Source of the DNA: an uncultured Lachnospiraceae bacterium
GTDB taxonomy: Bacteria; Bacillota; Clostridia; Lachnospirales; Lachnospiraceae
DNA length: 64,000 nt
Reading direction: 5' to 3'
Assembly: GCA_900554415.1 (NCBI GenBank)
Contig: USGU01000015.1
Span: 1 to 64,000, forward strand
Both the position numbers and the translations under genes were made by a program. Positions 1-8,967 of the stretch are shown one piece after another; the first letter of the stretch is position 1; every line of letters starts with the position of its first letter. Under the pieces are notes generated by a model. The model was not told the DNA's origin, did not search any database, and saw only the letters and a program-made list of their open reading frames with translations.

Positions 1-1
1 A

Positions 2-889
2 TCAGATTCATTAAAAAATGTCCGAAAAAGTGTCTTAATTTATGAGACCATTATACACTCTATATCAAAAAAACTGTTTAAAAATATAACATATAATGAT
101 CTGGAAGATTTTATCAAATTTTCAATACATAAGTTTTGCCTTACGAGAAAATCATATTCAAATCTTAGATTGTTAGTTAGAGGAATTTTTAAGTATGGGA
201 AAAATAGAGGGTATACAGAACTTAGTATGACAGAATTTTTTGGAGATTTAGAACTGTCAAAAAATATTTTCCAAAAGAAAATTGTATATAAGCAGGATGA
301 GGTATTCATGGAAGATGAGATACCGATTATTATTAGATATTTAAAAAATCATGTGGACATTTGGAATTTGGGACTTTTATTACAATTTCAAACGGGGATG
401 CGTATTGGTGAAATAGCGGCACTTAAGCATGAAGATATTAAGGATAATTGTATATGTGTATCTCGTACAGAAGTGAAATACAAAAATGAGGATAATAAAT
501 GGACGGTAGGAATTCAGGACTTTGCAAAGACAATGGCAGGAAACAGGCAAATTTTTATTCCAGACAGTGCTGTATGGACATTGGAGCAGATTAAAGAATT
601 AAATCCATATGGAGAGTATTTGTTTATGAATAAAGGAAAACGTATCAGAGAAAATACGTTCAATAAACGTCTGGCTAAAGTGTGTGAAGAACTGAAATTG
701 AACCACCGAACTACGCATAAGATTCGAAAAACTTATGGAACTACCTTATTGGATAATAATGTTAATGACAGTTTTGTTTCAGAGCAGATGGGACATACAG
801 ATGTGGCGACAACACGAAAATTATATTATTACAGCAATAAGAGTGAGAAAACCAAAATTTCACAGATAAACAAGGCAATATCTTTTTAG
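2..889 (+). CDS. Tyrosine recombinase / integrase, 5' end outside window
   Basis: Site-specific recombinase of the phage integrase family, which cuts and rejoins DNA through a tyrosine-DNA intermediate. The reading frame is open from base 2 with no stop, so the true start lies left of the window; 295 residues are visible. The catalytic set is present: Arg at 401 (motif GMRIGE), HxxR at 716-727 (HKIR), His at 794 (MGHTD) and Tyr at 824 (LYYY). The part before about base 290 is the helical arm/core-binding region. The element it belongs to must lie mainly to the left, because cstA debris begins about 250 bases downstream. Whether it is a phage, ICE or genomic-island integrase cannot be decided here. 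The family call is firm. Confidence 0.92.
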   Translation, partial: SDSLKNVRKSVLIYETIIHSISKKLFKNITYNDLEDFIKFSIHKFCLTRKSYSNLRLLVRGIFKYGKNRGYTELSMTEFFGDLELSKNIFQKKIVYKQDEVFMEDEIPIIIRYLKNHVDIWNLGLLLQFQTGMRIGEIAALKHEDIKDNCICVSRTEVKYKNEDNKWTVGIQDFAKTMAGNRQIFIPDSAVWTLEQIKELNPYGEYLFMNKGKRIRENTFNKRLAKVCEELKLNHRTTHKIRKTYGTTLLDNNVNDSFVSEQMGHTDVATTRKLYYYSNKSEKTKISQINKAISF

Positions 890-903
890 AGGAAATAAGT
901 GAA

Positions 904-934
904 TTTGATACCTTGGGTATAAAAAGGTATCAAA
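904..934. terminator. 11-bp perfect hairpin after integrase
   Basis: A perfect 11-bp inverted repeat, tttgatacctt (904-914) and aaggtatcaaa (924-934), with a 9-base loop, begins 15 bases after the integrase stop. It could end the integrase transcript, although no clear T-run follows. Because it sits beside an integrase it could also be a recombinase or excisionase binding site. Confidence 0.5.
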
Positions 935-993
935 TAAGATAGTGTATAAAAAGTAAAAAAATGCTTAAAATAAAGGGTTTCGCAGGGGTAAAA

Positions 994-1014
994 CGAATTT
1001 TTATAAGTAATTCG
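994..1014. other. Core-site-like inverted repeat near integrase
   Basis: Six-base arms cgaatt (994-999) and aattcg (1009-1014) flank a 9-base centre. This is the general layout of a tyrosine-recombinase crossover core: inverted arm-like sites around a short spacer. It lies between the integrase gene and the broken cstA. Only the symmetry is seen in the sequence; the role is inferred and no second copy is visible in this window. Confidence 0.25.
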
Positions 1015-1036
1015 ATTCCCTCATCCCCTGGTGTGG

Positions 1037-1078
1037 AAAGCACTGGAAATGTTATGGTTATAATGTTTCCGGTGCTTT
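1037..1078 (+). terminator. Orphan intrinsic terminator
   Basis: A 14-bp stem with two G-U pairs, aaagcactggaaat (1037-1050) with gtttccggtgcttt (1065-1078), is followed by TTG-TTT. It has no gene directly upstream that it obviously serves other than the integrase, so it may be the tail of a transcription unit brought here by rearrangement. Confidence 0.6.
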
Positions 1079-1080
1079 TG

Positions 1081-1110
1081 TTTGTGCGAAGCAATGAGCT
1101 AAAGTCCGTG
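1081..1110 (+). repeat. Dispersed repeat, copy 1
   Basis: Thirty bases match 18809-18838 at 25 of 30 positions, and all five differences are transitions. The shared core is gcgaagcaa-y-gagc-y-aaa. In both places the repeat directly follows the stem of an intrinsic terminator, which argues against chance. It immediately precedes the point where cstA homology begins. Confidence 0.6.
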
Positions 1111-1137
1111 TTTTGCAAAGTATACAAAAATAGTCGG

Positions 1138-2073
1138 ATTTACTTGTTAAATCTGTTGATTTTCATGATTGTTGGTGCAGTTGTTGGTGTTTTCGTAGCA
1201 AATCCTGCCTGCAATCTGAAGGCATTTACAAGCTTTAACGTAGATGGACAGTATATGTTCCCGATTTTATTTGTAACGATTGCCTGCGGTGCGGTTTCCG
1301 GTTTCCATTCCCTGGTATCTTCCGGTACTGCTTCCAAGCAGATTAAAAGTGAAAAGAACATGCTTCCGGTATCTTTCGGAGCAATGTTAATGGAAAGTAT
1401 GCTTGCAGTTATTGCGCTGATTGCAGTGGCATCATTTGCAACCGGAGAAGCAGCCGCACAGGAACTGACTACACAGCCGCAGATTTTTGCAGGAGCAATT
1501 GCAAACTTCTTATCCGTAGCCGGTCTGCCACATTCTCTGGTATTTACCTTGATTAACCTGGCGGTATCTGCATTCGCTTTGACTTCACTGGATTCCGTAG
1601 CCAGAGTCGGACGTCTGTCATTCCAGGAATTCTTCCTTGATGACGATGTAGACGAAGAACATATGAGTCCATTCTTAAAGGTAGTAACCAATAAGTATTT
1701 TGCAACTATCATTACATTGGTACTTGCTTATATGCTTACAAAAGTCGGTTATGCAGAAATCTGGCCATTGTTCGGTTCTGCAAACCAGTTGCTATCGGTA
1801 CTGGCACTGGTAGCCTGCGCAGTATTCTTAAAGAAAACAAAACGTCATGGATGGATGCTCTGGGGACCAATGGTATTTATGATGGCAGTTACATTTACCG
1901 CACTTGGCATGACCATTGTAAAACTGAGCAAAGCTTTCATGACGACAGGCTTAACGCTTGGAAATACATTACAGCTTGTATTTGCAGTATTATTGTTGAT
2001 TCTTGGTGTACTGGTAGCAATTCAGGGCGTGAAGAAATTACTTGAAAAATCAGATGATAAAGTGGTTGCTTAA
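1138..2073 (+). pseudogene. cstA: Carbon starvation protein CstA, N-terminal half missing
   Basis: The translated product matches the C-terminal half of CstA family peptide/pyruvate transporters: the family motif FPILFVTIACGAVSGFHS, then SSGTASKQ, and a series of hydrophobic segments ending in a short charged tail. Full CstA proteins are usually well over 450 residues; only about 310 residues of recognisable homology remain. The frame is open back to an ATG at 961, but residues before about base 1138 do not look like CstA and overlap a terminator and a repeat. I see no good ribosome binding site for a shorter product. The gene was probably cut by integration or recombination next to the integrase. 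Family confidence is high; the exact break point is uncertain by tens of bases. Confidence 0.8.
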
Positions 2074-2150
2074 TAAATTGTTGCAGTTGATGTTGTGATT
2101 TGAGTGAAAAGGAAAATACAAATATTGCAATAATGCTTGTATACAATTTG

Positions 2151-2177
2151 TTTGAGGTCGCAATTTGCGACCTCAAA
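2151..2177. terminator. Convergent hairpin after cstA remnant
   Basis: A near-continuous palindrome, tttgaggtcgcaa (2151-2163) and ttgcgacctcaaa (2165-2177), lies between the converging cstA remnant and the ABC permease. It can fold on both strands and probably serves both as a terminator. Confidence 0.7.
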
Positions 2178-2190
2178 TATGAGAAATATA

Positions 2191-4146
2191 TCAACGAAAC
2201 CATTTTACCGGAAAGCTTGCCAGAAATTGCACTGGTTTCAGGAATGCAGACAGATGTCTGTTTATAAAGATTACCAGTGAAGTTTCATAATCCATGTTTC
2301 CTACATAGCTAAGGCAAAGCGGCATAACAAATAAGAATATTTCGCCTATGATATTCTGTGTCGGTGTAATCAGAAGCTGTGCAATGATTCCACCTGTCAG
2401 TCCCAAAAGCATACCTATCATCAATCTGAGAAACATGGATATTATCATATAAGACAAAATGCTTCCGCCATATGGAATCTGTTCAAACGCAGGAATGGAA
2501 TGAACTGAATAGTTTGTGCCATTTATTCCATAGGCATAAAAATATTTAATATACGTGATACCCCATACGATCATCGTGCTTACTGCACCTGACAGCAGAG
2601 CAAGTTTATATTTTGCTCGATGTATATTCTTGCTGTTTGGTGTTGTTCGAAACAGATTTATCAGTCCTTTTTTACTGTCAAAATAGAATAAATTACTGAC
2701 AGAAAGCATAATGGCAATGATAATATAAAGGGTGTTCTGAATTTCAGTCTGCGGATCAAAGAAAAACGGATGCAAAACCCTGAGATTTACAAAGCCTTTC
2801 TTTTCGGCTGTAATGCCCTGTAAATACTTTGCCTGTTCGTATACTTTTTCCAGTCCTTCCGCTTCTTCTGCTCCTTCTGTACTAGTTGTTTCTATTAACT
2901 TTTCTATGGATGCTATCTTGTTTTCCGTATAATCTCCTTCATATTCTGTGAGATATTTTTCATAATAGTATTCTTTTACACCTATGTGTTCTTTTCCAGT
3001 ATGAATCGTCATAACAGAAGTAACGATTAAAACTACATAGACACACCATACTTTCTGACATACCACAACTTTATGAAATTCATAGGAAAAGAGATGTTTC
3101 CATAACCGTTTCTTTTTTCGTGCCGGCAATATTATTTTCCATGCAAAATATTCTCTTTCTCCAACCAGAGCAGTACCAAGAAGAAGGACAAGTCCAGTAA
3201 TCAGGATAAATAAAATGGCTGCCTGTAAAAGTCCTACTGGATATTGAAAAATATTCAGATTCTGATAATTTCCAATTATCTGTTTTACATCCAGAAGTCC
3301 TATAGGATTTAAGTAACGGAATAATTTTACCATAGGATTATCCGGTAAGAAAAACCATAGTCCAAAGCTGACTGCCAAAACGATTCCGCTCAACACCCAT
3401 GATATTCCCTGACCTCCAAACCATGCTGTCAAAAACTGGATTATAAGTACCGTAAAAATAAGAGCCGCTAATTTCCAAATCAGAAATAGCAGAAGATAAG
3501 TTCCTACTGTGCATGGAAATGACATATTGCGGAACATTGGCATTCCTTGTACATAATTGGATATTTTTCCAAATCCAACAGAAAATCCGGTTAGCAGAAT
3601 ATTGCTTCCATAAAGAATCATTCCTGTCAGCAGTACAGAACAGATAACTGCCTGTATTCTTGCAAGTCGAATCTGCATTTTTCCTTTCGGTGTTGTGCGA
3701 ATCAAATCGGTCATACCACTTTTGAAGTCCTTCCCGCATCCTTGAAAACAAAACAGACAGACAATCAGAAGCATAAAAACATCCGATAGATAAAAACTGT
3801 GTAATGCCTCCATACTGGAATCAATCATAGGTTCTATGGAAATACCTTCCACACGGGCAAAATCATTTACTGTCTTTTCTATATTCCGCTTGGCATATCC
3901 GCCCTCTTTATTGAAGATAGATATGCCATTCATCACGGAAGCACGCTCTTTCAGACCTTCTATAAATTCGTAATATTCCTGTTCATAATTACTTTGCGAA
4001 AACTCTGTTAATGCTTCTTGATGATAAGAAATATAGGGAATCAGATATACATAGTAAATACAAAAATTTAGTATCAGAAATGCAGACAAAATCAGCCAGA
4101 CCTTTCCTGACATCATTTTTTTCCATTCATATCTTACCAATTTCAC
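2191..4146 (-). CDS. ABC-2 type transporter permease
   Basis: Large integral membrane protein of 651 residues, third gene of a minus-strand set after a lipoprotein and an ABC ATPase. It has an N-terminal membrane segment (VWLILSAFLILNFCIYYVY), a long extracytoplasmic region, then two blocks of hydrophobic helices. The second block begins about residue 360 with another cytoplasm-to-membrane entry (SYEFHKVVVCQKVWCVYVV), suggesting a duplicated ABC-2 half. It starts at a GTG placed four bases after the ATPase stop, so translation is probably coupled. With the ATPase it should form an exporter or a bacitracin/lantibiotic-type resistance pump; the substrate is unknown. Confidence 0.8.
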   Translation of the reverse strand: MKLVRYEWKKMMSGKVWLILSAFLILNFCIYYVYLIPYISYHQEALTEFSQSNYEQEYYEFIEGLKERASVMNGISIFNKEGGYAKRNIEKTVNDFARVEGISIEPMIDSSMEALHSFYLSDVFMLLIVCLFCFQGCGKDFKSGMTDLIRTTPKGKMQIRLARIQAVICSVLLTGMILYGSNILLTGFSVGFGKISNYVQGMPMFRNMSFPCTVGTYLLLFLIWKLAALIFTVLIIQFLTAWFGGQGISWVLSGIVLAVSFGLWFFLPDNPMVKLFRYLNPIGLLDVKQIIGNYQNLNIFQYPVGLLQAAILFILITGLVLLLGTALVGEREYFAWKIILPARKKKRLWKHLFSYEFHKVVVCQKVWCVYVVLIVTSVMTIHTGKEHIGVKEYYYEKYLTEYEGDYTENKIASIEKLIETTSTEGAEEAEGLEKVYEQAKYLQGITAEKKGFVNLRVLHPFFFDPQTEIQNTLYIIIAIMLSVSNLFYFDSKKGLINLFRTTPNSKNIHRAKYKLALLSGAVSTMIVWGITYIKYFYAYGINGTNYSVHSIPAFEQIPYGGSILSYMIISMFLRLMIGMLLGLTGGIIAQLLITPTQNIIGEIFLFVMPLCLSYVGNMDYETSLVIFINRHLSAFLKPVQFLASFPVKWFR

Positions 4147-4150
4147 GCTA

Positions 4151-5041
4151 TCACCTACTTTCGGAAAATATATGCAAATATACTTCCTGCAAATTTGGAT
4201 ACACGCTTTGTACCTGAATACTGTTTTCTATGATTTGATTTACTTTTGTTTCCTGTCCAATGAAACGTACACGTATCGTTCCACCCGGAACTTCCTGAAG
4301 ATTGGTAATAACAAACTGTTTTTCCATTTCTTCATACTGGGATGGAGAAATATTGCATTTCCACACTTGTCCATTTAAAGCTCCGCATAGTTCTTCCGGT
4401 GTGCCTTTTCCGGCAATGACGCCATTTCCAAGCAGAATGATTTCTTTTGCAATGGATTCCACATCCGAAACTACGTGTGTTGCAATCAGCACAATTTTAT
4501 TTTCCGCAATCTTGCTGATAAAGTTGCGGATACGGATTCGTTCTTTCGGGTCAAGTCCTGCTGTGGGTTCATCTAAAATTACAATTTCAGGATTACCAAG
4601 AAGTGCCTGCCCAATCAGAATTCTCTGCCTCATTCCACCGGAAAATCCGCCTAGCTTTCTGTCTTTTACTTCTGTCAGACTTACCACTTCTAAAATAGAA
4701 TTTATCTGTTTTGGAATGTTTTTTTTATCTACATCTTTTAAAATTGCCATGTATTCTAAAAACTGTTTTGCAGTAAAAGAGTCATAGATACCCTGGCTCT
4801 GTGGTACATAACCAAGGAGTCTTTTATAATTTTTTTCACTCTTTTTTATGTTCTTTCCGTCATAGCAGATTTCTCCATCAGACGCTGAAAGATTTCCAGT
4901 AATAATCTGGATTAAAGTAGATTTGCCTGCCCCGTTAGGTCCAAGAAGTCCATACACACCTGCATTTAATTCCATGGAAACACCTTTCAAAGCCTGTACT
5001 TTTCCATAATTTTTATGAATGTTCTTTATTTCAAGCTGCAT
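4151..5041 (-). CDS. ABC transporter ATP-binding protein
   Basis: ATPase of 296 residues that powers the neighbouring permease. Visible motifs, in order: Walker A GPNGAGKST near residue 35, Q-loop region YVPQSQG, signature FSGGMRQR, Walker B IVILDEPTAGLDP and the switch histidine in IATHVVSD. The roughly 80-residue C-terminal extension is typical of the drug/antimicrobial-peptide exporter subfamily (CcmA/BcrA-like). The start is preceded by GGAGGA at good spacing. The upstream lipoprotein gene ends 18 bases before it, so the three genes form one operon. Confidence 0.93.
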   Translation of the reverse strand: MQLEIKNIHKNYGKVQALKGVSMELNAGVYGLLGPNGAGKSTLIQIITGNLSASDGEICYDGKNIKKSEKNYKRLLGYVPQSQGIYDSFTAKQFLEYMAILKDVDKKNIPKQINSILEVVSLTEVKDRKLGGFSGGMRQRILIGQALLGNPEIVILDEPTAGLDPKERIRIRNFISKIAENKIVLIATHVVSDVESIAKEIILLGNGVIAGKGTPEELCGALNGQVWKCNISPSQYEEMEKQFVITNLQEVPGGTIRVRFIGQETKVNQIIENSIQVQSVYPNLQEVYLHIFSESR

Positions 5042-5059
5042 GTATTCCTCCGGTATAAG

Positions 5060-6271
5060 CTATTGAACAACTTTTTCATGATTTTCAATACTATATAACA
5101 AATTTAAGCCTGTTCCATTTTTTAATTTATCTTTCTCCACATAATAACAAGTATTCATTTTTCCATCCCTTACATAGAAAAACAAGTATCTATCATTTCC
5201 AGAATAAAATTCTGTTAAATATGCAATATTTTGCTTTCCGTAAGCGATTTCACCTACAAACTCTCCATCATAGGTATATACGTGAATTTTTCGTTCTTCC
5301 ATAGGAACCATATTTCCACCATAATCAATATCCTGAAAATAGAGATATTTATCATCTGCAAAATAGAAAGTGACGTTTTTTTCTAATATTGGAAATTCTT
5401 CTTTGGTTAACTTTCGTTTTATGTTTCCGTTCATGTCACACTCAAAGTATTCGTTTTCCCATGTCATATCTTCAGTGTTATTAAAAATATTGTTTCCACA
5501 AAACAAAGCATCTTTTCCCATTTTAAAGAAATCATATTTGTATTTTTCTATGTTTCCTGAGTTTAAGTCAATTTTACATATGAAACTATCAAATGAATCA
5601 CCAAAAACTTTAAAATATAAATTCCCATGATAACATTTCATATAATTAATTCCCGCTTCAGGATACTCAGTTGTTTCAAATATAATTTCAGTATCATTTG
5701 GATTTTTTAAATCGAATTTAACAATAGAAGCAACTGACGACTCATTCATGTTTGCACTGTCATCACTATATTTTTCTTCATAAAGATAAGCTTTTCCTTG
5801 ATGAATAATCATGGTACTCATATAATTTTTACTAGAATAAACGACCTTTTGATTACTTCCATCTATATCCAATTCATAAACAGATGTCTGATATTTATCC
5901 GGATTGGGTAACGAATAGGCAAGTACATATACTTTATCATTGTAATACCGGACTGAATTAGCTCCACCCAAAAAAGCGTCACAATTTACTTTGTTTTCCG
6001 ATGTTTCTTTGTTATGCAAACATTCTGCTTTATTGCATACAAAAACTGGCTGATCCAGATTTTCATCAGCAAACATCAGGTAATTATTCATAAGAAAGTA
6101 ATATCCGTCTGGGGAGTCATAAATCTTATTTCCCAATATTCCTGTAAAACCTACCTCACAATCATAATATTCCGTATCTACTTGCTTTTCAGAAGAAATA
6201 TTAGTATTGTTACAAGCAGACAAAATAAAACCAACAACCACTAAAACGGTCAATAATATTGATTTTTTCAT
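5060..6271 (-). CDS. Lipoprotein, possible beta-propeller, ABC-linked
   Basis: A 403-residue protein with a lipoprotein signal peptide: basic start MKKS, hydrophobic stretch, then lipobox LSAC with the lipidated Cys at about residue 20. The mature part is rich in short beta-type repeats with Tyr/Asp/Gly (for example DSPDGYYFLMNN, YNDKVYVLAY, YHGNLYFKVF), as in periplasmic-type propeller sensors. It is the first gene of the operon with the ABC ATPase and permease, so it may be an extracytoplasmic partner of that transporter. Base composition is visibly more AT-rich than the housekeeping genes. No specific function can be assigned. Confidence 0.7.
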   Translation of the reverse strand: MKKSILLTVLVVVGFILSACNNTNISSEKQVDTEYYDCEVGFTGILGNKIYDSPDGYYFLMNNYLMFADENLDQPVFVCNKAECLHNKETSENKVNCDAFLGGANSVRYYNDKVYVLAYSLPNPDKYQTSVYELDIDGSNQKVVYSSKNYMSTMIIHQGKAYLYEEKYSDDSANMNESSVASIVKFDLKNPNDTEIIFETTEYPEAGINYMKCYHGNLYFKVFGDSFDSFICKIDLNSGNIEKYKYDFFKMGKDALFCGNNIFNNTEDMTWENEYFECDMNGNIKRKLTKEEFPILEKNVTFYFADDKYLYFQDIDYGGNMVPMEERKIHVYTYDGEFVGEIAYGKQNIAYLTEFYSGNDRYLFFYVRDGKMNTCYYVEKDKLKNGTGLNLLYSIENHEKVVQ

Positions 6272-6394
6272 AATAATCCTCCGTTGTTACAATAAGGGAA
6301 TGTGATTTTACTTTGTTTAATCCATTCCCTTATCATGATATTTTATTTTCCAAAAGTTATCTCATTAATCTAAGAAATTTTTGAAAATTATACT

Positions 6395-6700
6395 TTAGAG
6401 ATAATCGTGCCAAAATCTATCTGCTCCTTGATAATAAACACCAGCTTCGTGATAGCTTGTTATAGTATTAATATATGCCCCTGAGTTTAATGTACAGGTT
6501 GCTTGAGCGGCTACTTTTCCATTTCCCGTTACAGTTTTTGAAGTGTCTTCTCCGGCTGAACGATAAAAGGCTGTAATTCTAGCTTTTACATAATCGGTTC
6601 CAGAAGTTGATGTTAATGCTCTTGCTGAAATATCACTTAACCTAGTTTTGCTATATGTAACGGTTCTTCCTGCAAAAGTAGCACTAGCTGCGTTTGGGAA
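6395..6700 (-). pseudogene. Secreted protein remnant lacking start and signal peptide
   Basis: An open frame of 101 codons ends in TAA at 6395-6397 and runs back to an in-frame TGA at 6701-6703 without any ATG, GTG or TTG. The product begins FPNAASATFAGRTVTYSK and ends RFWHDYL. The Ala-Ser-rich beginning looks like the region just after a signal-peptide cleavage site. Upstream there is a good promoter (6746-6774) and an SD-like aaaggggag, but the stretch that should hold the start codon and signal peptide is absent. The simplest reading is a deletion that joined the leader to the mature domain. The family is not recognised. Confidence 0.55.
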
Positions 6701-6745
6701 TCACTCCCCTTTCTTTTGTACACCATTTCTTTATATTCTAATAAA

Positions 6746-6803
6746 ATTATATCTATAAAAACTAGGTTTGCAAAGCAATTGTTGTGTTACAATAGGTAAC
6801 AAA
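6746..6803 (-). promoter_or_regulatory. Promoter with conserved 37-bp upstream block (copy 1)
   Basis: On the minus strand there is -35 TTTGCA (6769-6774), a 17-base spacer and -10 TATAAT (6746-6751). The -35 is embedded in a 37-bp block (6767-6803) that matches 28 of 37 bases of the block at 8989-9025. The block begins TTTGTTAC and ends TTGCTTTGCAAA, with the half-sites GTTAC and (A/G)TTGC spaced 21 bp apart. It points at the decapitated secreted-protein gene. Confidence 0.6.
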
Positions 6804-6897
6804 ACAGTGATGTCGAACCTTATCTCCACTCTGTAACAAGTTTGCTTCTGCTAATATTTCTATCTTTACAAGAAATGGTCGCCGACAGATGAAATAG

Positions 6898-7395
6898 TTA
6901 TTTAGCTGATAAAACAAAATCATAATAAAACATCAATTTAGATATAGACATTTTTTCTAATTCAATATTGTCTAAATTTTTTTCTAAATCAGAATAGTAT
7001 AGTATATACATTTTAATTATCTCCACATTTTTATTTTTTACTTCAACTATCAAATTATCTTGATACCAGTCAATAAAAGTTTTAGTATATGCAAATTTAT
7101 GAAAAGGCTTACATAAAAACCATAATTCTTTTAAAGTACAGTCCATTAATTGACACTCATATCTCAAGAGTTCCATATTATGCTGCACATCTTCTTCGTT
7201 TTCTTCTGATAAAGAAATTTCTATCTGTTTTAAATATTGCATAATATTATTTTCTATATCACAAGAACGTATAATTAATATACTTTTTCTATTGAACGAT
7301 GTATATATATATATACCGTTAACAAATAGGACTATTGTCAATATGATTAATAAAAAAAATATTATTTTTTTTAAACTTTTTTCTTTATTTTTCAT
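6898..7395 (-). CDS. Membrane-anchored protein of unknown function
   Basis: A 165-residue protein with one N-terminal membrane helix (IIFFLLIILTIVLFVNGIYIY, about residues 11-31) after a Lys-rich cytoplasmic start, followed by a mostly helical outside domain with three Cys and many Lys/Glu. The start is 13 bases downstream of the stop of the 486-residue secreted protein, so both are probably one transcript from the promoter at 8968-8996. AT-rich. I recognise no family. It may be an immunity or anchoring partner of the upstream product, but that is only suggested by position. Confidence 0.6.
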   Translation of the reverse strand: MKNKEKSLKKIIFFLLIILTIVLFVNGIYIYTSFNRKSILIIRSCDIENNIMQYLKQIEISLSEENEEDVQHNMELLRYECQLMDCTLKELWFLCKPFHKFAYTKTFIDWYQDNLIVEVKNKNVEIIKMYILYYSDLEKNLDNIELEKMSISKLMFYYDFVLSAK

Positions 7396-7408
7396 AAAAG
7401 TGGTCTAA

Positions 7409-8869
7409 TTAAAGATAATGATTGCAAGTGCACTGATATCCTGTTGTATATGAGTAACCATCACTCTTTATATATTTTACTTCACCAGCAATATTAATAA
7501 AATGTCCTTTCTTATTTAATTTATTGCTTCCGGAATTTACAGAAATTCCTTGTATAACTTTATGACCATATGAGAGGTATTGCTGTTCATATTCGGAATG
7601 AAAATACTGTGTATAATTAGTACTTTGATTTTCGTATGGTTGTAAATGCTCAAATAATGAAACAAAAGTATCTCCAGGGGCATAAAGAGCAATCGCTGCT
7701 TTCAGAACATCAACTCCGGATACCGACACTTGATTAACTGAACGAGATATAAAAAACGCATCATTTGTAAGATTATATATACCTAACTCAAAATTTGTTA
7801 AATCTAAACCAAAGTTGTAGTACAGAACAGACAATTTATCTGTTATTGTGTTATACCTTACAACCATACCATCTACATATTTCACTTCAAGCCTTAATTG
7901 CTGTATATTCGCGATATCACCTGCACCACTTGTCCATCCTGGGTCGCTGACAATGTCAAAAAAAGCAAATTGCGCAAGATATTCATCAAGGCCATTTTGG
8001 GTACTATAAACGGATGCACCGTATTTCATAGTCGGAGAATTATCATGATGCCATCCGCTAGTCTTAAATAAAGAAGCATTTATGTTTTTGTAATTACTAA
8101 GAGTTATACTTCCATTTTTATTTAGTGCTGTTATGAGATTAGTCCATCCTGATAAAGTAGAATAGTTCGACGGAGAGACGTTTCTGTCAATACCATCAAT
8201 ACTTATAACGGGAGTATTGGAAGAAGTATCTTCAGAATACAAACCAATCACATTTGAAGAGACATTATATAATTTTATAATTTTTTCATCAAGTTCTGCT
8301 CCTGTAAATGGATTTGTTATCTGTTTGTATAGAGAGTCAAAATCTTGATAATTAACCGGAATAGAAAAAGCTATTAATTGATTGTTTTCAAACAACTGTA
8401 ATATAAATCTTATTTCGGACAGATTTTTATCGAATTTTAGCTGAACAAAGTGAATATTCTCTGAATCAGTTGCTTCCCCTAAAATAAGTGTATTAGGGTC
8501 TGCTGAATTTTCTGTAGACTCATTTTTATACAATTCGATAGTGGAGTCAAAAAGAATGGAATTTGAATTGTAATTTAAAGTTGCTTCTAATTGATATTTT
8601 CCATCAGTGTACAAAAGGTTAAAAATATTCAGTTGAATATTTTCCATAATTTCTGAACTGAATAAATCATCTAATGTACTTCCAGTTTGTCCATATATGT
8701 TTTTTCTACAAGAAAAGAGAGAGACAGCATCAACTGATGGTTCTCCATTAGATGGCAACGCATCATCATTTGATGACGCAAATACTGACATATTCATACA
8801 TGATAATAAAATTAAAATTAAACAGAAACTAATAATTGATTTTTTCTTTCTTCCATTTACATTTACCAT
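7409..8869 (-). CDS. Large secreted protein of unknown function
   Basis: A 486-residue protein with a classical signal peptide: basic NGRKKKS, hydrophobic core IISFCLILILLSCMNMSVF and a likely cleavage after VFA-S. The mature protein is Ser/Asn/Tyr-rich, as expected for a beta-rich extracellular domain, and ends in a Cys-containing tail (GYQCTCNHYL). There is no LPXTG sorting signal or second membrane helix, so it is probably released. It begins the transcript that also carries the anchored 165-residue protein, under a promoter sharing its upstream block with another secreted-protein gene. No family is recognised. Confidence 0.65.
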   Translation of the reverse strand: MVNVNGRKKKSIISFCLILILLSCMNMSVFASSNDDALPSNGEPSVDAVSLFSCRKNIYGQTGSTLDDLFSSEIMENIQLNIFNLLYTDGKYQLEATLNYNSNSILFDSTIELYKNESTENSADPNTLILGEATDSENIHFVQLKFDKNLSEIRFILQLFENNQLIAFSIPVNYQDFDSLYKQITNPFTGAELDEKIIKLYNVSSNVIGLYSEDTSSNTPVISIDGIDRNVSPSNYSTLSGWTNLITALNKNGSITLSNYKNINASLFKTSGWHHDNSPTMKYGASVYSTQNGLDEYLAQFAFFDIVSDPGWTSGAGDIANIQQLRLEVKYVDGMVVRYNTITDKLSVLYYNFGLDLTNFELGIYNLTNDAFFISRSVNQVSVSGVDVLKAAIALYAPGDTFVSLFEHLQPYENQSTNYTQYFHSEYEQQYLSYGHKVIQGISVNSGSNKLNKKGHFINIAGEVKYIKSDGYSYTTGYQCTCNHYL

Positions 8870-8967
8870 AAATTTCTCCTTATGCTTGTTTGTATTGTTT
8901 GTAGTTACATTTTTGAATTATAAAGTTCTCACCTCGTCTTAATAAATTTTTATATCTTTGTAATACA

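Noticed and set aside
1005..1045. tRNA or tmRNA 3' end beside the integrase (ttcgattcc sequence)
   Set aside because: The bases flanking the TTCGATT loop cannot form a T-arm stem, and no acceptor or anticodon arm is found upstream.
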